From Oscillospiraceae bacterium (GTDB lineage Bacteria > Bacillota > Clostridia > Oscillospirales > Oscillospiraceae): a stretch of 40,414 bases of DNA. Below are positions 17,782-24,089 of this stretch, one piece after another. The notes beneath the pieces were generated by a model. It was not told where the DNA came from and did not search any database. It was given only the letters and a program-made list of their open reading frames with translations. Numbering within the stretch: position 1 is the stretch's first letter; each line of letters begins with the position of its first letter. The stretch is from positions 1 through 40,414 of the forward strand of contig JAISHS010000032.1 of assembly GCA_031262405.1 (NCBI GenBank), read 5' to 3'. Made by a program: the position numbers and the translations under genes.

Positions 17782-18372
17782 TTATTTCGCCGTTGTATAT
17801 TGCTTACCTTCTATAACAGAAAATTTATTATTATTGTAACTGACATGCTTTTTTTCACCGTCTGAGAGTTCAACAATAAATGCATTAAGCTTATACTCGT
17901 ATTTTTCAGCTGTAACACTAAAGACGTTTGCCGACTGGTTGGTTGTTATCGTTAATGTTTCGCCGGGGTTTATACCCTTGATTAATTCATTATTGTGAAA
18001 TAAATACCAGTACTTGCCCTTTGCTGATTGCTCATATGTAAATATTATTTCGCCCGGTTCAATAAGCATATGCGACGATTCAAGTGCTTTTTTACTATTC
18101 TTTTCAGCCGCGGTATAATAATTACCCGGTGCCAAGTTGTCTACGATTTTAAACGAAATCGCGGCGCCGATAATTCCGCCTACCAAAGCTAAAACATACG
18201 CAAATATAACACTTTGTATACCGATAACACCGGCAATAACAGCTGCCAGAAATTCAAAACCAATCCACAATACCACAGTAAGGAATCCAAATATAAAGGG
18301 GTTGCGACGACTACTGAGCGCATTCAAACCGTTTTTTCTTGCAAGGTACATGATTACGAAAAGTTCGATCAT
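17782..18372 (-). CDS. membrane protein of unknown function
   Basis: A 196-residue protein with two or three membrane segments in the first 75 residues (about 2-12, 25-45 and 48-70). A soluble region follows, in which EKNSKKALESSHMLIEPGEI leads into a beta-rich domain with FHNNELIKGINPGETLTI. I do not recognise the family. AGGAGG lies 8 nt before the ATG. It is AT-rich like the downstream lipoprotein gene, with which it likely shares a transcript. Confidence 0.7.
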   Translation of the reverse strand: MIELFVIMYLARKNGLNALSSRRNPFIFGFLTVVLWIGFEFLAAVIAGVIGIQSVIFAYVLALVGGIIGAAISFKIVDNLAPGNYYTAAEKNSKKALESSHMLIEPGEIIFTYEQSAKGKYWYLFHNNELIKGINPGETLTITTNQSANVFSVTAEKYEYKLNAFIVELSDGEKKHVSYNNNKFSVIEGKQYTTAK

Positions 18373-18402
18373 AATATAGCCTCCTAAAAATTTATTACAC
18401 CG

Positions 18403-18445
18403 ATTATAGCAAATGAAAATCGAAAAAACCTATGCTGCCAGCATA
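18403..18445 (-). promoter_or_regulatory. putative -10 box and upstream palindrome for the membrane protein / lipoprotein pair
   Basis: On the minus strand there is TATAAT (18408-18403) without a good -35 box. A palindrome TATGCTG-C-CAGCATA (18431-18445) is centred about 42 nt upstream of the expected transcription start, the usual place for an activator that compensates for a poor -35. Confidence 0.4.
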
Positions 18446-18517
18446 AAAACCGAAATTTTTTTATAAAAACGCAAAGTTTGTGAAAGTTTACCAATCGCAA
18501 GCAGAACGCATTAGTAG

Positions 18518-18591
18518 AATTGCCGGGATTTTCCCCCGCAATGACGGTGAACGAAGGACGAATGACGGCGGACGGGCGGAATGACGGAGGA
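18518..18591. repeat. REP-like fragment plus heptamer array H6
   Basis: 18518-18547 is an altered relative of the REP-like element (CCCGCAATGAC end retained, centre changed). It runs straight into about seven degenerate 7-bp units from 18543 (GACGGTG, AACGAAG, GACGAAT, GACGGCG, GACGGGC, then weaker). The reverse complement resembles the CGTCCTT units of H5. It lies upstream of the fic promoter. Confidence 0.6.
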
Positions 18592-18605
18592 CAAAGCTTA
18601 CATTC

Positions 18606-18634
18606 TTGCGCGCTATACGGCTTTGTGTTATACT
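18606..18634 (+). promoter_or_regulatory. promoter of the fic gene pair
   Basis: TTGCGC (18606-18611), a 17-nt spacer and TATACT (18629-18634), 35 nt before the first fic start codon. Confidence 0.65.
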
Positions 18635-18647
18635 GTCATCGAAGAAA

Positions 18648-18673
18648 AGCGGGAAAGCGAGGACGACGAATGA
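18648..18673 (+). repeat. duplicated start region, copy 1
   Basis: A 26-nt stretch that includes AGCGAGGA and the ATG of the first fic gene. An identical copy overlaps the start of the second fic gene at 19348-19373. The flanking sequences differ. Confidence 0.9.
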
Positions 18674-19335
18674 ATAACTATCCCGACAAATATCATCTGA
18701 CCCACGAGCAAGCCCTGTTCCTTGCAAAAAAGAAGTGGGACGAGAATGTCTACTGCGGAATGAAGATGGAAAACCGCAATGTTACATTTCCGCAGACAAA
18801 GACCATTCTCGACGGTGTGAATGTCCCGAACGTGCAGCTTGACGACATACAGGCCATTCTAAATATGCGGGACGCGTGGCGCTTCCTGCTTGGCTCGATT
18901 GACGAACCCGTGACGCTTGAATATATCTGCAAGCTCAATGAATTCATTGCCCGAAACGAAGCCCTCGAATGGGGGGTTCTCCGCTCGGGCAGCGTGGGTA
19001 TATCCGGAACTGATTATGCACCGCCGATACCAAACGCCGAGGGTACCGCTCAAGAACTCAAAAGCATTCTGGACGCCGATACGAGCGCCACGGAAAAGGC
19101 TCTCACGGCCTTTGCATGGGGCGCAAGAAGTCAGCTGTTCTGGGACGGCAACAAGCGCACGAGCCTTCTTCTCGCAAATAAGCTTTTGCTCCCGAGTGGA
19201 GCGGGTATGCTGACCATAGGCGAAAAGCACATGGAACAGTTCAACACACTGCTCTTGGACTATTACAACACCGGCGCGGCAGCGACTTTAACGCGCTTCC
19301 TCTATGACAACGCCATCCACGGCTTGGAGATATAG
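18670..19335 (+). CDS. Fic-domain protein with Gln in place of the catalytic His
   Basis: A 221-residue Fic-fold protein. Canonical Fic enzymes transfer AMP (or another phosphoryl-containing group) from a nucleotide to a hydroxyl side chain, using His in HPFx(D/E)GNGR. Here the motif reads QLFWDGNKR at 155-163, so the His is Gln while the phosphate-binding DGNxR is kept. Helices around SIDEPVTLEYICKLNEFIARNEA (about 77-99) match the Fic core. I see no clear (S/T)xxxE(G/N) inhibitory motif. ATG 18670 follows AGCGAGGA; in-frame codons upstream lie in the repeat region. Gln at this position may define a subgroup with altered or no transferase activity. Confidence 0.8.
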   Translation: MNNYPDKYHLTHEQALFLAKKKWDENVYCGMKMENRNVTFPQTKTILDGVNVPNVQLDDIQAILNMRDAWRFLLGSIDEPVTLEYICKLNEFIARNEALEWGVLRSGSVGISGTDYAPPIPNAEGTAQELKSILDADTSATEKALTAFAWGARSQLFWDGNKRTSLLLANKLLLPSGAGMLTIGEKHMEQFNTLLLDYYNTGAAATLTRFLYDNAIHGLEI

Positions 19336-19347
19336 TTGAGACGCATG

Positions 19348-19373
19348 AGCGGGAAAGCGAGGACGACGAATGA
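19348..19373 (+). repeat. duplicated start region, copy 2
   Basis: Identical over 26 nt to 18648-18673. It supplies the ribosome binding site and start codon of the second fic gene. Confidence 0.9.
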
Positions 19374-20122
19374 GCATATATGAGCGAGTGGACGCATACA
19401 AGGCGGCTATAGACGCAGTTCGTCCCTTTGAGGACGAGACGCTGAATCAGCTCCGGGAGTATTACAGAATAGGACTCACCTATACCTCAAACGCACTGGA
19501 AGGAAACAGTCTCACGGAGGTCGAGACAAAGGTCTTGCTGGAGGACGGTCTCACGGTCGGCGGCAAGCCGCTCCGGGACGCCTTTGAAGCAGTCGGTCAC
19601 GCAGCGGCTTATGACTATATGTTCGGGCTTCTGAGAGAGCGGTCAATAACCGCGGAAGATATAAAGACCCTTCACCGCCTGTTTTATCGGCAGATAGACG
19701 AGCACCGCGCCGGACTCTGGCGGGACGTTTCTGTAATAGTCACGGGTTCGAGCTATGAGTTCCCCGCGCCGGAACAGCTGGAACAGCTTATGAGCGGGCT
19801 GGAAGAGTGGGCGCGAGTTGAGCGGGACAATCTGCACCCGGTTAAATTCGCCGCTCTGCTGCACCTAAAGTTTGTAACAATTCACCCATTTATTGACGGC
19901 AACGGACGCGTGGCACGTCTCCTGCTCAATACCGCGCTCATTCAGGACGGCTATTTGCTTGCGGTCGTGCCGCCGATTCTGCGTCCGGAATATCTATCGA
20001 CCATTCGTATATATCAGCAGCGGGGCGACGCCGCGCCATTCTGCGACTTTATCGCTGAGCGGGTGCTGGAGAGCGTCAAGGAAATCGCGCGGCTGCTTCA
20101 CATCCCGCTGCCGAAGGTATGA
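19370..20122 (+). CDS. Fic-family protein, class II, canonical active site
   Basis: A 250-residue Fic protein expected to AMPylate (or de-AMPylate) a target. The complete active motif HPFIDGNGR is at 172-180, followed by VARLLLN. The N-terminal inhibitory motif (S/T)xxxE(G/N) is present as SNALEG at 40-45, which makes it a class II Fic whose Glu44 would block ATP binding until relieved. A DUF4172-like or N-terminal adaptor domain is absent and the C-terminus is short. It lies 34 nt after the first fic gene with no terminator between, so both are likely made together. The target is unknown. Confidence 0.9.
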   Translation: MSIYERVDAYKAAIDAVRPFEDETLNQLREYYRIGLTYTSNALEGNSLTEVETKVLLEDGLTVGGKPLRDAFEAVGHAAAYDYMFGLLRERSITAEDIKTLHRLFYRQIDEHRAGLWRDVSVIVTGSSYEFPAPEQLEQLMSGLEEWARVERDNLHPVKFAALLHLKFVTIHPFIDGNGRVARLLLNTALIQDGYLLAVVPPILRPEYLSTIRIYQQRGDAAPFCDFIAERVLESVKEIARLLHIPLPKV

Positions 20123-20143
20123 CAATATTTTTCCAGCATAGCA

Positions 20144-20176
20144 AAAGCCCTGTAGTCCTTGAAACTACAGGGCTTT
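20144..20176 (-). terminator. terminator of tRNA-Val and the fic pair
   Basis: A perfect 13-bp stem (20144-20156 with 20164-20176, 7-nt loop) is rich in A/T at its outer ends. It lies 4 nt past the 3' end of the minus-strand tRNA and 21 nt past the plus-strand fic stop. The T-run is short on the minus strand. Confidence 0.75.
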
Positions 20177-20180
20177 GCGT

Positions 20181-20256
20181 TGGTGGACGATACAAGACTC
20201 GAACTTGTGACCTCCCGCACGTCAAGCGGATGCGCTACCAGCTGCGCCAATCGTCC
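20181..20256 (-). tRNA. tRNA-Val (anticodon GAC)
   Basis: A 76-nt cloverleaf on the minus strand: 7-bp acceptor GGACGAT/ATCGTCC, D-arm GCGC/GCGC, anticodon stem TCCGC/GCGGG with loop TTGACGT (anticodon GAC), T-arm ACAAG/CTTGT with loop TTCGAGT, and encoded CCA. GAC reads the valine codons GUC and GUU. Confidence 0.97.
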
Positions 20257-20273
20257 TTTTGTCGGTAAGGGTA

Positions 20274-20302
20274 ATTTTACACTAAGTTTCACCGCTTGTC
20301 AA
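20274..20302 (-). promoter_or_regulatory. promoter of tRNA-Val
   Basis: Minus strand: perfect TTGACA (20302-20297), a 17-nt spacer and TAAAAT (20279-20274), 18 nt before the mature 5' end. Confidence 0.85.
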
Positions 20303-20453
20303 CACCGTTTTTGCGAAACAGCTGCCGCTTAAGAACAAGATTCTCTTCGGGCGAAATAGCTTGCAACACTTCCTGTATAATGCTATATTACTATGTAATT
20401 CTTGTCGCTTCTTATTATAGTGATCAGTTAAATATGTTCCGTGAGGTACCAAA

Positions 20454-21566
20454 ATGAAATCAGAAACAAAAAAGCGCGTCGCAAAAATCCTAAAGATAAT
20501 CGCGATCACGCTCGCCGCTCTCACACTCATTCTCGTTCTTGTCGTCGCCGTCGGTCGGCTCATCAACTACTTAAAAACCGATATCAAAACCGAAAACGGC
20601 ATTCAAGAAAAACGCTATGTCCGTCTCGGCGGCATCGAACAATACCTCTACATACGCGGGCAGGACAAGGACAACCCCGTAATTATTTTCCTTCACGGCG
20701 GACCGGGCGGTGAATTTGCCTATCTGGCTTATTACTGGCAAACGCAGCTTGAGGCTGACTACACCATAATCAACTGGGATCAGCGCGGCAGCGGGAACAC
20801 TTATTTCCGCGACCCCGCCGCCGAAAAGCCCACAATTGACCTCCTTCTGACCGACTTAAACGATCTGGTGGACTATGCCCGCGAAGAATTTAAGCAAGAC
20901 AAGGTGATTCTCGTAGGTCACTCCTTCGGCACGATTTTGGGCGCGATGTACAGCGCCGAGAACCCCGACAAGGTCGAGCAGTATGTCGGCGTGGGTCAGG
21001 CAGTCAGTCTCTCAGAGGGCGATATAATCTCTATGATCGCCGCGCTAGAGCTTGCCGAGGCTCAGGGCAACGCCGAGGATGCGCAGCTTCTGCGGCAGGG
21101 AATTGAAAACGAGACCGCCTTTACCGCCGACTCCGATTTTTCCGCCATGTTTGAGACCTTTATGCAATGCCGCGCGCTAATTGCAAAATACCTGCCCGCC
21201 GAGGGTGTAATGAGCGGTAACAGACAGTTCCTGACCGGTCTCTTCTCTCCCGATCTCTGGCTTGCGGATATGCGCTGGATAATGAATGTCGACCGCCTGC
21301 TCGAGGTCGACTCCGACGTCTTCGCCGAGACCCTTGCCTTTAATCAAGACTCCCTGCCCTCGTCGTTCGACGTCCCCGTGACCTTCATAACGGGGCAATT
21401 CGACCACACAACGCCCCTCTCGCTCACAGAGCGTTATGAAGCGTCCATCTCAGCGCCGTATAAGAACCTCATAACCCTTGAAAACACCGGCCACGTCCCG
21501 ATGCTCGACAACCCCGAGCTCTTCGCAGAACTCCTGCTGAACGCTTTGAGCGCGGCTACATTATAA
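20454..21566 (+). CDS. membrane-anchored alpha/beta hydrolase (prolyl aminopeptidase-like)
   Basis: A 370-residue protein with an N-terminal membrane anchor (about 13-35) and an extracytoplasmic alpha/beta-hydrolase domain. The oxyanion-hole motif HGGPGG is at 81-86, DQRGSG at 109-114, and the nucleophile elbow GHSFGT at 155-160 with Ser157. TGHVPML near the C-terminus supplies the catalytic His, and GQFDH probably the Asp. HGGPGG with DQRGxG is the signature of the proline iminopeptidase group (peptidase S33), but many members act on other amides or esters. GTGAGG precedes the ATG. It is transcribed divergently from tRNA-Val. Confidence 0.85.
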   Translation: MKSETKKRVAKILKIIAITLAALTLILVLVVAVGRLINYLKTDIKTENGIQEKRYVRLGGIEQYLYIRGQDKDNPVIIFLHGGPGGEFAYLAYYWQTQLEADYTIINWDQRGSGNTYFRDPAAEKPTIDLLLTDLNDLVDYAREEFKQDKVILVGHSFGTILGAMYSAENPDKVEQYVGVGQAVSLSEGDIISMIAALELAEAQGNAEDAQLLRQGIENETAFTADSDFSAMFETFMQCRALIAKYLPAEGVMSGNRQFLTGLFSPDLWLADMRWIMNVDRLLEVDSDVFAETLAFNQDSLPSSFDVPVTFITGQFDHTTPLSLTERYEASISAPYKNLITLENTGHVPMLDNPELFAELLLNALSAATL

Positions 21567-21568
21567 AA

Positions 21569-21624
21569 CGCCCTCCTTTTACGTCATTTCACTTTTACTT
21601 CAATCGTCGTCGGAAGCGGCGGAT
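21569..21624 (-). pseudogene. remnant of the 3' end of a DUF4179 (anti-sigma-like) gene
   Basis: About 36 nt here, including a TGA stop and the bases after it, match the end of the intact DUF4179 gene at 24074-24110 with one mismatch, and weaker similarity continues for some 15 nt. Read on the minus strand it encodes HPPLPTTIEVKVK-stop, against RTPFPTPIEVKVK-stop in the intact gene. Nothing of the rest of the gene is recognisable upstream. It looks like the scar of a deleted or exchanged paralogue. Confidence 0.6.
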
Positions 21625-21671
21625 GCTCTTGTGCTTTTCCCGCCGCGCGCCTAATACCGACAAATTAATTA

Positions 21672-21715
21672 TTGACAAACGATAATTTCTATGCTACTAT
21701 CCTTTTAGATTATCG
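21672..21715 (+). promoter_or_regulatory. promoter and putative operator of the DUF2975-like / HTH operon
   Basis: Perfect TTGACA (21672-21677), a 17-nt spacer and TACTAT (21695-21700). Inverted half-sites CGATAAT (21680-21686) and ATTATCG (21709-21715) flank the -10 box. That placement suits repression, perhaps by the HTH protein encoded in the same operon. Confidence 0.65.
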
Positions 21716-21742
21716 AATAACAATAATTTAGGATGTGGCGTG

Positions 21743-22717
21743 ATGGCAAAAAGGGAGAATATTTTTCGGTGCTTTCTCATTCTCGAGGCGGCGGTTTGTG
21801 TTGCGCTCTGCTTCGTGAAGGCTTCGTTGTCGGGCGCCTTTACGGCGGTTTTCGCCTTTCCCTTTGAACAAATCGGGCTGGCGCTCCGCGCGATCTCGCT
21901 CTCGGGAGCCCTTGGCAACGCCGCGGCGCTTGCACTTTATATTCTCATCAGCTTGCTGCCCGCCGGAGCACTGCTCCTGCTGCGAAAACGGCGGAGGCTC
22001 TATGTCGAGGATTGGCTCCTAGCGGTGCTGAGCGCCTTTCTCTTCGCGGCGCTGTATCTCATGGTCAACCCCGTGCTCATACCGCAGACTTTTGGCAAGA
22101 CGGCAAGCGGGGCTTTAGGCAAGGCCATCCTCGGCGGCACGGCGTACTCCATAATTATCGGCTATCTAATTCTGCGGGCGCTGCGCCTCTTCAAGGCGGG
22201 AACCGCCCAAAAACTCGGGCGCTATCTGGCGATCATGCTCGGTGTCTTGAATGTGCTGCTCGTATATATGGCCTTCGGAGGGCAGTTTGCTGCGCTGCTC
22301 GACTCAATAGCCGCCCTGAGAGCCGGAAACGTCGGCACGGAGGACACCCTTGGACCAAGCTATGTCTTTCTCGCGCTGCAATATGCAGTGAACGCGCTGC
22401 CCTATGTGCTCGACGTCTTTGTGGTGTTTGCGGCGATGAAGCTCCTGCGCGAATTCCGGCGGGAGCGATATTCGGAAGAGTCCGTCGCGGCGGCGGAGCG
22501 GCTCTCGCGCTTCTGCGTAATTACCCTCACGGCGACGACGCTGACAAACATCGGCTTCAACCTGCTCCAGCTGCTCTTCGCCGGATCGCTCAGAATGGTT
22601 AACGGCTCGGTTCAAGTCCCCGTGTTCTCGATCCTGTTCGTGCTTGCCGCGCTGCTCCTCACGCGCTTTTTCATCGACGGCAAGGCACTCAAGGACGAAA
22701 ACGACAGCTTCATTTGA
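21743..22717 (+). CDS. multi-pass membrane protein, DUF2975-like
   Basis: A 324-residue integral membrane protein with about eight hydrophobic segments. The C-terminal half (from about residue 205: YAVNALPYVLDVFVVFAAMKLLREF, then a segment starting TATTLTNIGFN) resembles DUF2975 proteins, which are typically encoded next to a small Cro-like regulator, as here. The N-terminal half is an extra membrane region. ATG 21743 has only a weak AGGA upstream. The HTH gene follows after 9 nt. Function is unknown. Confidence 0.7.
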   Translation: MAKRENIFRCFLILEAAVCVALCFVKASLSGAFTAVFAFPFEQIGLALRAISLSGALGNAAALALYILISLLPAGALLLLRKRRRLYVEDWLLAVLSAFLFAALYLMVNPVLIPQTFGKTASGALGKAILGGTAYSIIIGYLILRALRLFKAGTAQKLGRYLAIMLGVLNVLLVYMAFGGQFAALLDSIAALRAGNVGTEDTLGPSYVFLALQYAVNALPYVLDVFVVFAAMKLLREFRRERYSEESVAAAERLSRFCVITLTATTLTNIGFNLLQLLFAGSLRMVNGSVQVPVFSILFVLAALLLTRFFIDGKALKDENDSFI

Positions 22718-22726
22718 GAAAACACC

Positions 22727-22954
22727 ATGGCGATTAGGATTTATTTAGAGGACGTTTTAAAGGACCGGCACATGACCTCGAAGGAGCTGTGCGCCCTCGT
22801 CGGGATTACCGAGGCAAACCTGTCCATCCTGCGCAGCGGCAAGGCAAAGGGCGTGCGCTTCGGGACAATCAACAAAATCTGCTGGTATCTGGGCTGCGAC
22901 GTGGGCGACATCTTGAAATTCGACGGAAGCTTGGAGGACGACGATGAGACGTAA
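22727..22954 (+). CDS. small Cro/C1-type HTH regulator (YozG-like)
   Basis: A 75-residue protein made almost entirely of one helix-turn-helix domain. The TSKELCALVGITEANLSILRSGKAKGVRFGTINKIC region forms the HTH, followed by YLGCDVGDILKFD, the usual ending of HTH_26/YozG-type regulators. Such proteins commonly accompany DUF2975 membrane proteins. Its 3' end overlaps the next gene by 11 nt. It may act on the inverted repeat at the operon promoter. Confidence 0.9.
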   Translation: MAIRIYLEDVLKDRHMTSKELCALVGITEANLSILRSGKAKGVRFGTINKICWYLGCDVGDILKFDGSLEDDDET

Positions 22955-23948
22955 AATTTCCGCAAGTCACGCGCTTGGGCGTCGACTCGGCGCGATAATA
23001 CTCTGCTTGACGGCGCTTCTCGCTCTTACGGGCTGTCAGCTGGCAATAGAGGACGCCGGGACGGAGGCGGCTGAGGATAAGCTGGTCGGCGTGTTTATAA
23101 CGACCGAGCCTCTCGACCTCTTCGACACGGAAGCCTACCTAAGCGACATTTTATCGGATTTCTCGGGCGGCGAGCTCCCCCCGATCTCCGACAACTCGAA
23201 CTATCAGGGGCGGCTCTACGCCGAGCTTACGCCCAGAACCGACACAAACGAGGAGACCGGCGAAATAATCGAGACGGAAGAATATGTCTTCCCGGTGGAG
23301 GGCTTCGCCTTTTTCGCAACTACTGTACCCGGAAACAAAGCCGAGGACAGCTATACCGCGTCCACGATCGATCCCGCGATAGGCGACGGGCACCTTGGCG
23401 TCAATGTGTCCGACGAGGGCAAGATCGTAACCTTGACGGGCACCTTATATACCACGCCGCAAGAGCTGCCCGTCACCTACTATTACAACCCCGTCTATCA
23501 GAGCGCGGACGGGAGCGTCTATGTCGTCTCGGGCGGCGGCGGTTTTATGGTCAATACCGAGGCTTACAGCGAGGGCGAGGTCTATTCTCAATCATTTGAC
23601 GCCACGACGACAACCACCGAGAACGGCGTAACCAGAACGGACAGCTGCTCTGTCACGGTCTCCATCAACGTCATGTTCGCGCCGGAGAAAATCGTCGTCT
23701 TACAGATGAGTGAGAGTAACGCCGTCCTCTCGCGCGAAGAATATGAACCGGGTGCTCTGCCGGAGAACCTTTCTCCGGAGCGAAACGCCGCCTATCTCCT
23801 AGTCGAGACCCACAAGCGCAACGAGGCGGGTGAAATCGTCGTCTCCCGCGAAGTCTACTCACACGATGCACAGCGCTTCGAGACCTTCTCCCCCCGTCCC
23901 GACGGCGTCTGCGTGAAGAGTTGGACGGCGATAAACTGGGCGGGATAG
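22944..23948 (+). CDS. predicted lipoprotein, function unknown
   Basis: A 334-residue exported lipoprotein: an Arg/Lys-rich start, a hydrophobic core (about 15-28) and lipobox LTGC with Cys31. The mature protein is acidic and beta-rich, with repeated EETGEIIETEEYVFP, LTGTLYTTPQELPVTYYYNP and SVYVVSGGGGFMV-like strands. I recognise no family. GGAGG precedes the ATG inside the HTH gene, so its translation is coupled to the regulator. The operon order membrane protein, regulator, lipoprotein suggests a shared envelope role. Confidence 0.8.
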   Translation: MRRKISASHALGRRLGAIILCLTALLALTGCQLAIEDAGTEAAEDKLVGVFITTEPLDLFDTEAYLSDILSDFSGGELPPISDNSNYQGRLYAELTPRTDTNEETGEIIETEEYVFPVEGFAFFATTVPGNKAEDSYTASTIDPAIGDGHLGVNVSDEGKIVTLTGTLYTTPQELPVTYYYNPVYQSADGSVYVVSGGGGFMVNTEAYSEGEVYSQSFDATTTTTENGVTRTDSCSVTVSINVMFAPEKIVVLQMSESNAVLSREEYEPGALPENLSPERNAAYLLVETHKRNEAGEIVVSREVYSHDAQRFETFSPRPDGVCVKSWTAINWAG

Positions 23949-23958
23949 GACACAAGTA

Positions 23959-24026
23959 TGCGGGCTCCCGTCTTCGTCATTGCGGGCTCCCGTCTTCGTC
24001 ATTGCGGGCTTGACCCGCAATCCCCC
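23959..24026. repeat. 22-bp tandem duplication plus REP-like palindrome
   Basis: A 22-bp unit (starting TGCGGGCTCCCG and ending TTCGTCAT) occurs twice exactly, at 23959-23980 and 23981-24002. It then runs into a REP-like palindrome at 23998-24026 that is identical over 29 nt to the copy at 8670-8698 in reverse. Confidence 0.85.
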
Positions 24027-24049
24027 CGTCATTACGGGACACAAAAGGA

Positions 24050-24075
24050 CGGAACAAATCGCGCTGATTTGTTCC
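24050..24075. terminator. hairpin between convergent operons, probable bidirectional terminator
   Basis: An 11-bp stem (24050-24060 with 24065-24075) with a CGCT loop. Short T-rich tracts lie on both sides. It separates the lipoprotein operon (plus) from the anti-sigma gene (minus). Confidence 0.6.
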
Positions 24076-24089
24076 GCCCTCATTTTACG

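Noticed and set aside
18670..20122. Classical Fic/Doc toxin-antitoxin module
   Set aside because: Neither protein is a small Phd- or FicA-like antitoxin. The second enzyme carries its own inhibitory motif, and the first is itself a Fic-fold protein.
17328..20256. Integrated genomic island at tRNA-Val
   Set aside because: No integrase, no duplicate of the tRNA end and no mobility gene is visible, so it is kept only as a low-interest observation.
20098..20292. A 64-codon minus-strand reading frame over the tRNA-Val gene
   Set aside because: It is the translation of the tRNA itself (RLAQLVAHPLDVREVTSSSL is a typical false product) and has no ribosome binding site.
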